This document shows positions 41,589 to 49,657 of a stretch of DNA of 61,401 nt, one piece after another. The position numbers were made by a program, and so were the translations under genes. This stretch comes from Clostridium sp. CAG:245 (GTDB lineage: Bacteria; Bacillota; Clostridia; TANB77; CAG-508): positions 1 to 61,401 of the forward strand of contig FR880036.1 of the NCBI GenBank assembly GCA_000435175.1, in the 5' to 3' direction. Each line of letters begins with the position of its first letter. Positions within the stretch are counted from its first letter, which is position 1. The notes beneath the pieces are model-generated. The model was given only the letters and a program-made list of their open reading frames with translations, was not told the DNA's origin and did no database searches.

Positions 41589-43598
41589 TTATACGGTCAC
41601 AGCCTGCTTTTGCTCATAAAGTTCAATAATAGAATTAAGCTCTTTTCCGCTCAGCATGCCTTTTTTCGTAAGCTCATTAACCAGCTCCTCTACCACTTCT
41701 TGGTGTTCGTCCAAGACCAGCGTTGCCTTTTTAGCCGCTTCTTCTAAAATTTTCTGAACTTCTCGATTCACAATTTCGGTAACTGCCGGAGTCTGCATCT
41801 GATAATCCTTGTCGTTCAAATAGATTTGGTTTTCCCCAAGCCTACTGGTCATACCATATTTGGTTACCATTTTAAACGCAATTTTCGTTGCTTTCTCCAA
41901 GTCACTCTCAGCCCCTGCATTATTTTCAGACTTCATAAAAAGCTTTTCAGCAATTCGGCCAGCCAACAAATCTGCAATCAAATCCGTAAAATACGATTTA
42001 TCCTTATTTACAGTTTTATCAGTCGCGTCAGTCACTGTCAAGCCAAGATAGCCTTCAGCAGGAACAATAGAAATAGCAATTGCCTTCCGGTCAATCAACT
42101 TATCAGAAAAACGCTGGACAACAAAATGTCCAACTTCATGGTAAGCTGTGCTTCGTACCATTTCTTCTGACATATTACGAAATTCCTCGAAATTTGCTCC
42201 AAAGTTTTTCATAATAGATTCACGGTCAACGCGATCTTTACCACTCATACGTGCAGTAACCATAGACACATCGATCAAGTCCTTAGTGCGGTCTGGATTG
42301 CTTGTGTTGTAGTTGAAACACGAAGAGTAGAAAATAATCATTTCGACCATCTTCTTAGAAATGCGAACTCCATGGAATTCTTCCAACTGCCTAATAGATT
42401 CCTTCAGCATGTCGTAGACTTCCGTGGTACGAGGTTCTCTTACTGTGATTGTCTTAAATCTACGCCTCAAAGCTCCTTCCATGCCAAATGTTTGTGCATA
42501 TTCTTCATCAGTCGTTGCACCAATGACAATTGCATCATCGCCAGCCAAAATGGGCTTCAATGCATTAGACAGATCTTGTTTTTCTCCGTGCGAGACAGCA
42601 CCAGCGCCAACAATCATGTGAATCTCATCGATAAACAGGATAACATTGTTATGTTTTTTCATCAATTCAATGAGGTCCTGAAACCGTTCTTCTGCCTGTC
42701 CTCTCAAAGTAGTTCCAGAAATGATGTTATTCACGTCCAAAGAAAGAACGATAAAATCATTAAACATTTCAGGGCATCTCTGATTAACGATGTCAGAAGT
42801 CAGCTTATACACGATGGAAGATTTACCAACGCCAGGTTTTCCCACAAGGATTACATTGCGTTTTGTTTTTTTCATCATGTTGCGCCAAATTTCTTCACAT
42901 TCAGCATCCCGTCCAAGAATTTCACAATTCGGATTATCAATAAATTTATTGTTCAAAATTGTTACACATCCTGTAAGAGACGTCGGAATATAAAATTCCT
43001 GTTTCATGTTGGAAGTTGCTTCATTGTAGTTCTTTTGGAATTCCGAAATATCAGTATCCCATTCTCCCAAAAGTTTCATCATAGCTTTAGATAAGTTTTC
43101 GGAAAAAGAAATAGCAATGTCTTTAAATGTTACCCATTCACGTTTTTCTTCTGTCACAATCTGAATTGCATAGGTAAAAACATCTGCTAGATCCTGTGAA
43201 AAATCAACACCTCCACAATTTGTTCCACATGCATCAACAATGCACGAGGTAAAGATATGAACGTCATCTTCTTGGTATGCTTTACTTTCAGTAAAACATT
43301 CCGTAGTCTTTGTTTCATGTTCCGAAGAAAATACAGCATCAGTGCTATTTTTTTCTGTCTTGTTTCCATCCTCATTTGCATCTTCGCAGTAGCAGTTTCT
43401 AAGAATCCGTTGCACATCATCAGAAATTAACTCCAGCTTACAGCTCGAAGATACTTCCATTGAAGTGGCAAAAAGCCGATTCAAAAGAAGCGCATCAAAC
43501 AGTACTAGTGTGTTCATCATCCCAAGATCAAATTCTTTAGTAATTGCTATCATCTGATGGATGACTTCTTTCACTTCCGTAGTCAGCTTGATACCCAT
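41589..43598 (-). CDS. Soluble chimera: Clp-type AAA+ ATPase joined to FtsH-type M41 peptidase
   Basis: 669 residues. The ~200-residue N-terminal region is divergent and Cys-rich in the middle, with no membrane helix. The AAA+ domain (~215-430) resembles Clp D1 rather than FtsH: LGRDAECEEIWRNMMKK, Walker A LVGKPGVGKSS (253-260), GTTLRGQAEERFQDLIEL, Walker B ILFIDEIHM, and GALRRRFKTI. The C-terminal M41 domain has HEVGH at 487 and the third ligand Asp in AGAESDLEKAT. FtsH is normally membrane-bound with its own AAA+ type, so this is an unusual combination. The gene is visibly richer in G+C than its neighbours, suggesting horizontal acquisition. Substrates unknown. Confidence 0.85.
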   Translation of the reverse strand: MGIKLTTEVKEVIHQMIAITKEFDLGMMNTLVLFDALLLNRLFATSMEVSSSCKLELISDDVQRILRNCYCEDANEDGNKTEKNSTDAVFSSEHETKTTECFTESKAYQEDDVHIFTSCIVDACGTNCGGVDFSQDLADVFTYAIQIVTEEKREWVTFKDIAISFSENLSKAMMKLLGEWDTDISEFQKNYNEATSNMKQEFYIPTSLTGCVTILNNKFIDNPNCEILGRDAECEEIWRNMMKKTKRNVILVGKPGVGKSSIVYKLTSDIVNQRCPEMFNDFIVLSLDVNNIISGTTLRGQAEERFQDLIELMKKHNNVILFIDEIHMIVGAGAVSHGEKQDLSNALKPILAGDDAIVIGATTDEEYAQTFGMEGALRRRFKTITVREPRTTEVYDMLKESIRQLEEFHGVRISKKMVEMIIFYSSCFNYNTSNPDRTKDLIDVSMVTARMSGKDRVDRESIMKNFGANFEEFRNMSEEMVRSTAYHEVGHFVVQRFSDKLIDRKAIAISIVPAEGYLGLTVTDATDKTVNKDKSYFTDLIADLLAGRIAEKLFMKSENNAGAESDLEKATKIAFKMVTKYGMTSRLGENQIYLNDKDYQMQTPAVTEIVNREVQKILEEAAKKATLVLDEHQEVVEELVNELTKKGMLSGKELNSIIELYEQKQAVTV

Positions 43599-43746
43599 AG
43601 TACATACTCCTTTCTACTATGATACGCTTTTCATTATAACATCATATTTTGCACTTTTCAAGCTTACATCTCCAATAATTCGACATTATTTGACTTTTTT
43701 CTGAGTTTAAAATGACTATTTACTTTTTCTAAAATATTTTTCTCTT

Positions 43747-44445
43747 TTACTCTTTCAATTCTTTTGCTAATTTTCCAATTGCTTTTGTTTCAATTCTTGA
43801 AACATAACTTCTAGATATCCCCATCATCTTCGCAATTTGCTTCTGTGTTTTTGGCTTATCTCCATTTAAGCCAAAACGCAACTCAATTATAGTTTTCTCC
43901 CTGTCTTTTAAAATTTCTCTAATCTTTTCATATAATCTTTTTATTTTAAATTTTAAATCTACTTCATCTTCAATATTTCTCTCATTGTTCTCTAAAACCT
44001 CTTTTAACGTTACAGTATTATCATCTTTATCTTTTCCAATAGTATCCTCCAAATAAACTTCTGCCCCAAGTTTTTTCGTGCTTCTCAGATACATAAGTAT
44101 TTCATTATCTATGCATCTAGACACATATGTAGAAAGCCTTGCCCCTTTCTCAATTTTAAAACTATTTATTCCCTTTATCAAACCAATAGTACCAATGGAA
44201 ATTAAGTCTTCTTGGTCAACATTTGTAGACGCATATTTTTTGCATACATGTGCCACCAACCTTAAATTTCTTTCTATTAATATGTTTCTCGCTTCTTCAT
44301 CGCCTTCAGACATTCTTACTAAATAAATTTTTTCTTCTTCTGATGAAAGTGGTTCTGGAAATAAATTATTGTTTGAAATATAACCTACAACAAACACTGC
44401 TGTTTGTAAAAATTTTAAAAAGCCCATTAAAGAAATGGTTAGCAT
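43747..44445 (-). CDS. sigK: Sporulation sigma factor SigK
   Basis: 232 residues. It begins with a hydrophobic pro-sequence-like segment (FLKFLQTAVFVVGYISNNN). Region 2 includes NLRLVAHVCKKYA, DLISIGTIGLIKGINSF and LSTYVSRCIDNEILMYLRS. Region 4 includes REKTIIELRFGLNGDKPKTQKQIAKMMGISRSYVSRIE. This matches SigK closely (SigE has a different leader). SigK drives late gene expression in the mother cell. The reading frame is continuous, so there is no skin-type insertion. RBS GGAGGTG. Confidence 0.93.
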   Translation of the reverse strand: MLTISLMGFLKFLQTAVFVVGYISNNNLFPEPLSSEEEKIYLVRMSEGDEEARNILIERNLRLVAHVCKKYASTNVDQEDLISIGTIGLIKGINSFKIEKGARLSTYVSRCIDNEILMYLRSTKKLGAEVYLEDTIGKDKDDNTVTLKEVLENNERNIEDEVDLKFKIKRLYEKIREILKDREKTIIELRFGLNGDKPKTQKQIAKMMGISRSYVSRIETKAIGKLAKELKE

Positions 44446-44560
44446 ACACGCACCTCCATTTTCGGTTGAAAATTGTAAACATTTTTAACCATCACTATAA
44501 CACAATATATGAAAGAAAAATAAATAACGTGCATGACCACTTAAAATAATACTTTTTCGC

Positions 44561-44694
44561 AAAAAAAGACCAATTCACATTTTTATAAAGTCTCGGCACA
44601 TTGTGCTTGGTAAGAGCATCTTCGTACTTTTCAGAAGGTGCACTTCCAGTTTCGTTTAAAAATATTAATTGGTCTTTGTTTATTTTTTATTATA
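44561..44694 (-). ncRNA. Structured RNA of unknown family between nagZ and sigK
   Basis: On the minus strand a TATAAT (44689-44694) precedes a transcript whose ends pair: AAAGACCAATT (near 44677) with AATTGGTCTTT, followed by TTTTTTT. Inside are GCACCTTC/GAAGATGC (one G-U) and GCAC/GTGC hairpins. About 120 nt. The closed stem with inner arms is more elaborate than a simple terminator. No known riboswitch or small RNA consensus is recognised. It could also serve as the nagZ terminator. Confidence 0.55.
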
Positions 44695-44712
44695 CATTTT
44701 TTTAAAATTTTT

Positions 44713-45792
44713 CTATTGTAATTTCATATTTATCTTTTCAATTTTTCTATTTATTTCGTCAATATTACAACCTTTTGCCGGTTCATCTGTTATTTTGTAT
44801 TTTTCTTTAAGTTTAATTATTTTTTCCACGCTTTTATCTATTTGATTTATGTCTATTTTTTTATTCTTAACATTCTTTTCTATTTTATGTATTGCGTGAA
44901 TTACTGTGTTGTGAGGCGCTCCTATCATTATTATATCTGCTCCTGCTTTGCATGCTTTCATCGTGGCTTTTACATATCCATATCTTAAGCTTATTGCCCT
45001 CATCTTTAAATCGTCTGTCATTACTAGACCTTTGTATTGGTATTTGTTTCTTAAATAATCATTAATTACCGTTTTTGATAGAGATGCAGGATTTTTCTTA
45101 TCTACGTCTTTTACAACTAAATGCCCTACCATTATAACTTCAGCATTTTGCCCAATTGCTCTTTTAAAAGGTAATATATCTTCTTTTTCTAAATTTTCAA
45201 TTTTAGCGTCTATCACTGGCAAGAAAAAATGAGAATCTTTTTTTGTAAGTCCATGACCGGGAAAATGTTTTATAACTGGAATCACTCCTCCATTAGCTAA
45301 TTCTTTCATTATTTGTATTCCATTTTTAATTACTTCTTCTGCATTTTTACCATAGCACCTGTCTCCAATAGCATGCCCATCCTCAAATCTCTGTATATCT
45401 AGCACAGGTGCATAATCCATATTAAAACCAGATTCTTTTAACATTTGTGCAGTTACCATTCCAGCCTGCTCTATTATTTCTATATTATCCTTTGCAACCA
45501 GCTTTCCAGCACTCTTTATATTTTTTAACTCTCGAGGCATTCTATTCACTCTTCCGCCTTCTTGATCTATACTTATAAATAGCGGCATATTACCACTTTT
45601 GTGGTTTACCTTTTTAATTTCATTTATTAAATTTATCATTTCTTCATATGTGTCATAGTTTTTCCTATAAAGAATTATTCCTCCAACTTTATATTCTTCA
45701 ATCATTCTCTTTGTTTCATTTGTTATTTCTTTTCCCTGTATTTTTATAATCAACATTTGACCGATTTTTTCTCTTAATGTTAAATTTTTCAT
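44713..45792 (-). CDS. Family 3 beta-N-acetylhexosaminidase (NagZ-like)
   Basis: 359 residues, GH3 N-terminal domain only. LREKIGQMLIIKIQG, SIDQEGGRVNRMPREL, the family motif VIKHFPGHGLTKKDSH, and VMTDDLKMRAISL with the nucleophile Asp are all visible. The His/Asp dyad of NagZ (PGHG...DSH) is retained. It has no signal peptide, so cytoplasmic cleavage of recycled GlcNAc-MurNAc fragments is likely. It is divergently oriented to the DUF368 gene, which may link the two to cell-wall metabolism. Confidence 0.9.
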   Translation of the reverse strand: MKNLTLREKIGQMLIIKIQGKEITNETKRMIEEYKVGGIILYRKNYDTYEEMINLINEIKKVNHKSGNMPLFISIDQEGGRVNRMPRELKNIKSAGKLVAKDNIEIIEQAGMVTAQMLKESGFNMDYAPVLDIQRFEDGHAIGDRCYGKNAEEVIKNGIQIMKELANGGVIPVIKHFPGHGLTKKDSHFFLPVIDAKIENLEKEDILPFKRAIGQNAEVIMVGHLVVKDVDKKNPASLSKTVINDYLRNKYQYKGLVMTDDLKMRAISLRYGYVKATMKACKAGADIIMIGAPHNTVIHAIHKIEKNVKNKKIDINQIDKSVEKIIKLKEKYKITDEPAKGCNIDEINRKIEKINMKLQ

Positions 45793-45857
45793 ACTATCAT
45801 CTCTTTTCTAATAAATTGTTCCTATATTGCATATATTATATCATCTGGAGGTAATTT

Positions 45858-46676
45858 ATGAAATACTTTTACAATTTTTTAATTGGTATATTGATGGGAT
45901 TTGGTGCTATTCTGCCTGGTGTCAGCAGTGGAGTATTTTGCGTTATATTTGGCATTTATGAAAAACTTGTTAATAGCATAATAAATTTTTTTAAGGATTT
46001 TAAGACAAATTTTCTTTTCTTATTTCCAATTGGACTCGGCGGAATAGTTGGCGTAGTATTGTTTGGAAATGTAATAAAATACTTTTTTTCCTTATATAAA
46101 TTTCAATCTTGCTATGCTTTTATTGGGCTCATTTTAGGAACCATTCCATCTCTTTTCAAACAAGCTTCTACTAATAAATATGTTGAAATAAAAAATATAA
46201 TTCCAATGATTATTTCTTTTTTATTTGGAATTGCTCTAATATTTATAGAAAAATCTTTAAGTTTAGGCACTACAAGTTCCGCATCGTCAAGTTATTTATA
46301 TTTAATACTTTCTGGTTTTTTAATGTCTGTTGGAATTGTAGTACCAGGAATTAGCAATACTGTAATTTTAATGTGTTTAGGAGTTTACACAACGTACATA
46401 GATGCAGTTGCAACAATCAATTTCCACATTTTAGTTCCAATGGGAATCGGGCTTTTCTTTGGTTGTTTACTGTGGATACGAATTATAAAATATTTATTTG
46501 ATAAACACCATCAGACAACTTCATTATGTATTATCGGATTCACTATTGGTTCTGTTTTCGTGCTATTTCCAGGTTTTGCGCATGGCATTTTGGGATTAAT
46601 TTGCTATCCTATATTTTTTGTTAGTTTAATATTATCATATAAATTAGCTAATTTAGAAAATACAGTAAGTACTTAA
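45858..46676 (+). CDS. DUF368 membrane protein, PopT-like
   Basis: 272 residues with about eight membrane helices and two related halves, each with a G-x-LPG-style motif: MGFGAILPGVSSGVFCVIFGIYEKL and MSVGIVVPGISNTVILMCLGVYTTY. DUF368 proteins have been linked to return of undecaprenyl phosphate across the membrane, so a role in recycling the lipid carrier for wall and glycan synthesis is likely but not shown here. RBS TGGAGGTAA. Plus strand, divergent from nagZ. Confidence 0.88.
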   Translation: MKYFYNFLIGILMGFGAILPGVSSGVFCVIFGIYEKLVNSIINFFKDFKTNFLFLFPIGLGGIVGVVLFGNVIKYFFSLYKFQSCYAFIGLILGTIPSLFKQASTNKYVEIKNIIPMIISFLFGIALIFIEKSLSLGTTSSASSSYLYLILSGFLMSVGIVVPGISNTVILMCLGVYTTYIDAVATINFHILVPMGIGLFFGCLLWIRIIKYLFDKHHQTTSLCIIGFTIGSVFVLFPGFAHGILGLICYPIFFVSLILSYKLANLENTVST

Positions 46677-46681
46677 ACTAT

Positions 46682-46719
46682 AAAAAGGCATAAAACATTA
46701 AAATTTTATGCCTTTTTTA
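46682..46719. terminator. Bidirectional terminator
   Basis: AAAAAGGCATAAAA pairs with TTTTATGCCTTTTT between the convergent DUF368 and U32 genes. Confidence 0.85.
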
Positions 46720-47955
46720 TTATTTTTTTCTTCTTAATATCCACCCTTTTTTCACTTCAAAAGGAATTTCTAATATTACTGTCTGTCCTTGTTTTCCTGG
46801 ATTTACTGTACTTATCTCTTCGTTAGTTTCACTATCATATAATTTTTCTATTGCGAATGCCTGTGGTTTTATTTCATTTGGGATTATCAATTCCAATGTG
46901 TCTCCAACACTTAATTTGTTCTTTATTTCTATTAATACTCTTGAATTTGCTGATTTTTCTTCAAGAATTTTGCCTCCAAATTCATAATCTGGATTATATT
47001 GTTTTCCTTCGTATTCTTGGAAATCTTTATTATTTCTGTCATTAAAATAGAATGTTGTAAGTCCTCTAGTCTTTACTTTTTCAAGTTCTTTTAAATATTT
47101 TGTATAGTCATATCCTTCTGGATTTGCCATGTAATCGTCTATTGCGTTTCTATATACATTTACAACAGATGCTAAATAATATTCTGTTTTAAGTCTTCCT
47201 TCAATTTTTAAGCTATCAACGCCCATTTCTATTATTTGTGGAATTTCTTTTATCAAGCACAAATCTTTTGATGATAATATGTATGTTCCATTTTCATCTG
47301 TTTCAACAGGCATTAGATTTCCCGGTTTATTCTTTTCTTCTAAATACATATTATATGCCCATCTACAGCTTTGTGAACAATCACCTAAGTTTGCTGACCT
47401 GCAAGATAAATATTCGCTTAAGAAACATCTTCCAGAATATGCCCAGCACAAAGCTCCGTGTATAAACATTTCAACTTCTAAATCTTCTGGCTTATTCTTC
47501 ATTATCTCTTGAATTTGGTCTTTGCTTGTTTCTCTGCCTAGAATTACTCTTTTAGCTCCGTTATCATACCAAAACTTTGCAGCATGATAGCTTACAACAT
47601 TTGCCTGAGTACTTACATGTATTTCTATGTTTGGAGCAATCTCTCTAATCTTTTGAATAACTCCACCGTCAGAGGCAATTATTGCATCAACATGTACTTC
47701 ATCTAGCATTTTTACCTGCTTTTCTATTTCTTCATAATTTGTGTCCCATGCATAAATATTTAGTGCTGCATACACTTTTTTTCCAATGCTGTGTGCATAT
47801 TTTATTGTTTTTTCCAAGTCGTTATCGTCAACTTCTGCTCTACTTCTAAGCGAAAGTGAAGCAGTTCCGCAATATACAGCATCGGCTCCATACATAAATG
47901 CAACCTTAGCTTTTTCAAAAGACCCTGCTGGGGCCAATAATTCTGGTTTTTTCAT
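46720..47955 (-). CDS. U32-family tRNA hydroxylation protein (TrhP-like)
   Basis: 411 residues of the peptidase U32 family. ELLAPAGSFEKAKVAFMYGADAVYCG at the start, then MFIHGALCWAYSGRCFLSEYLSCRSANLGDCSQSCRW with the conserved cysteines that may hold an iron-sulfur cluster, and ILSSKDLCLIKEIPQII and SLKIEGRLKTEYY. Members of the YrrO/TrhP branch are needed for 5-hydroxylation of U34 in tRNA, using prephenate. The next gene upstream is a TrmR-like methyltransferase, which methylates that hydroxyl; the linkage supports this role over a true protease. Confidence 0.85.
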   Translation of the reverse strand: MKKPELLAPAGSFEKAKVAFMYGADAVYCGTASLSLRSRAEVDDNDLEKTIKYAHSIGKKVYAALNIYAWDTNYEEIEKQVKMLDEVHVDAIIASDGGVIQKIREIAPNIEIHVSTQANVVSYHAAKFWYDNGAKRVILGRETSKDQIQEIMKNKPEDLEVEMFIHGALCWAYSGRCFLSEYLSCRSANLGDCSQSCRWAYNMYLEEKNKPGNLMPVETDENGTYILSSKDLCLIKEIPQIIEMGVDSLKIEGRLKTEYYLASVVNVYRNAIDDYMANPEGYDYTKYLKELEKVKTRGLTTFYFNDRNNKDFQEYEGKQYNPDYEFGGKILEEKSANSRVLIEIKNKLSVGDTLELIIPNEIKPQAFAIEKLYDSETNEEISTVNPGKQGQTVILEIPFEVKKGWILRRKK

Positions 47956-48005
47956 TTCATAATCTCCTATTATTATTTCTTTATTCTATCATACTTGAGC
48001 TATAA

Positions 48006-48602
48006 CTATTTTTCAATTCTTTTCTTTGTAATTGCCAGTCCATCTCCAACTTCCAATATTTCAGTTTCAAGTTCTGGATTTTCAGTAGTTTCCTTAATAT
48101 ACTGTCTTAAATGAGTAACAGCTGTACGTTGTTTGTGCTTATTGTAATCACTCATTACATAACCTTTATACAAAATATTATCTGCAAAAATAATTCCATC
48201 ATCTTTTAGCATTCTTAATGCATGCTCCAAGAAAAATGGATATTTTCCCTTAGCGGCATCTATAAACACAACATCATATTTATCGTTCATAGTTGGAAGA
48301 ATTTCGACAGCATCTCCTTCATAAATGTTTATTTTTTCTTCTACTCCAACCTTTTTTATATTCTCTTTAGCTTCTGCAATTCTTTCTTCATCTCTTTCAA
48401 TAGTGTCAATCTTTCCACCATCTCTTAAATATTCAGAAAAACACATTGCAGAATATCCAACAGCCGTGCCAATTTCAAGTATTTTTTCTGGTCTTTTCTC
48501 TGTTAAATATTTATCTATAACTTCTAAAGTGTCATCCATAATAATTGGAATATGTCTTTCAAGTGCATTTTCTTTTATTTTTAGTAGTTCATCCTTGTTC
48601 AT
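48006..48602 (-). CDS. TrmR-like SAM-dependent O-methyltransferase
   Basis: 198 residues. SAM-binding motif LEIGTAVGYSAMCFSEYL, DTIERDEERIAEAKENIKK, and VFIDAAKGKYPFFLEHAL, typical of the small-molecule O-methyltransferase family that includes B. subtilis YrrM/TrmR. TrmR forms 5-methoxyuridine at tRNA position 34 from 5-hydroxyuridine. The adjacency to the TrhP-like gene matches the yrrMNO arrangement in Bacillus. A catechol-type substrate cannot be excluded from sequence alone. Confidence 0.82.
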   Translation of the reverse strand: MNKDELLKIKENALERHIPIIMDDTLEVIDKYLTEKRPEKILEIGTAVGYSAMCFSEYLRDGGKIDTIERDEERIAEAKENIKKVGVEEKINIYEGDAVEILPTMNDKYDVVFIDAAKGKYPFFLEHALRMLKDDGIIFADNILYKGYVMSDYNKHKQRTAVTHLRQYIKETTENPELETEILEVGDGLAITKKRIEK

Positions 48603-48767
48603 TTTACTTTTCCCTCTTATATATTATCTCAATTCTTATAAACTCGACATTAATTATAACACTAAATGTCCCATTTTAGCAAGTTTTTAAGGGAATTTAA
48701 ACTTTTTATGTAAATTTATATAATTTTGCACGCCTCTACTTAGATTATTCCTATTTCTTCCCATTTT

Positions 48768-49307
48768 CTAATTTTCGAATCTTAAATCCTTATAGTCATG
48801 TATATCAAATCCGTATTTTTTATAAATTTCACTTACTTTATCTAAAGATAATTTATTCTTATCAATTTCTAATTTTTCAATCATTTCTTCTACTTGCTCT
48901 TTACTTTTCCCTTCAATTTCAAGATAAGTTGGAATCATAGGCCATGAATCAATATCAAACTCTATATTTCCTAATCTATATATAGTTCTTTTGTTTTCTT
49001 GGTACATACTATGTTCATACCCTAACATATTCAATATTTCATCGGTTTTTTCAAAATCTGACACTTCCACTTCTAATTCCTTTACACTACCTATTTCTTT
49101 TTTAGCAGATTTTTCCTTAATTGTTAATGTCGTTTTAGTTCCATTTGTCCTTAATCTAATAAATCGGCCTCTATATTCTTCGTGAAAATTATATAAATTT
49201 CTTTTCTGAAAAAATTCGCCCTCTTTTACAGCTCCAATCTCTAATAATTTTTTTTCAATTTCCATAACATCTATATCTAATACTGTTATTTCATATTCAT
49301 TTTTCAT
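48768..49307 (-). CDS. CYTH-domain phosphohydrolase
   Basis: 179 residues from the ATG at 49307, behind AAGGGGAAAAAG; the frame is open to 49403. Starts KNEYEITVLDIDVMEIEKKL. Charged strands follow (RFIRLRTNGTKTTLTIKEK, KELEVEVSDF, IEFDIDSWPMIPTYLEIEGKS), as expected for the CYTH tunnel that binds triphosphates with divalent metal. Relatives include thiamine triphosphatase, inorganic triphosphatase and class IV adenylate cyclase. Which applies here is not decidable. The first glutamate pair of the ExExK motif is present as EYEIT. Confidence 0.85.
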   Translation of the reverse strand: MKNEYEITVLDIDVMEIEKKLLEIGAVKEGEFFQKRNLYNFHEEYRGRFIRLRTNGTKTTLTIKEKSAKKEIGSVKELEVEVSDFEKTDEILNMLGYEHSMYQENKRTIYRLGNIEFDIDSWPMIPTYLEIEGKSKEQVEEMIEKLEIDKNKLSLDKVSEIYKKYGFDIHDYKDLRFEN

Positions 49308-49358
49308 TCTTACTTTTTCCCCTTTATAATATAAATCTGAATCCTTTACAAATTTAGC

Positions 49359-49390
49359 AAAAACAGGCATCTCACGAATGCCTGTTTTTT
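49359..49390 (-). promoter_or_regulatory. Terminator-like hairpin in the CYTH leader
   Basis: AAAAACAGGCAT pairs with ATGCCTGTTTTT around CTCACGA, with T-runs on both strands. It lies between the promoter (TTGCAA-16 bp-TATAAT, 49505-49532) and the preferred start at 49307, so it may attenuate transcription. If translation begins at 49403 instead, the sequence codes for GIREMPVFAK. Confidence 0.55.
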
Positions 49391-49575
49391 TTGCAATTTT
49401 CATTTGCGGTGTTCTTCCTTTTAATTTAGTGTAACATGTCCCGTAACAAACATAAGAAAAATTGTACTAATAAAATTGTAAAATTATCAAAAACTTACAA
49501 AAATATTATACTACATTTTCATTTTTTTGCAATAAAGTTTTTATATTTTCCAAAAGAATCATTCGACAAAATTTT

Positions 49576-49604
49576 CGCCCAATAGGGACGCCCCTTTTGG
49601 GGCG
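49576..49604. repeat. 29-bp palindromic repeat, copy 5 (reverse)
   Basis: Reverse-orientation copy just beyond the typA terminator. Confidence 0.8.
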
Positions 49605-49654
49605 AAAAAGAATTGATTCTTCGAGCGAAGTTGTTTTCTCTCAAAGAATCAATT
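49605..49654 (-). terminator. typA terminator
   Basis: AATTGATTCTT (49611-49621) pairs with AAGAATCAATT (49644-49654), with CTCGAAG inner pairing, followed by CTTTTT on the minus strand. Confidence 0.8.
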
Positions 49655-49657
49655 TTT

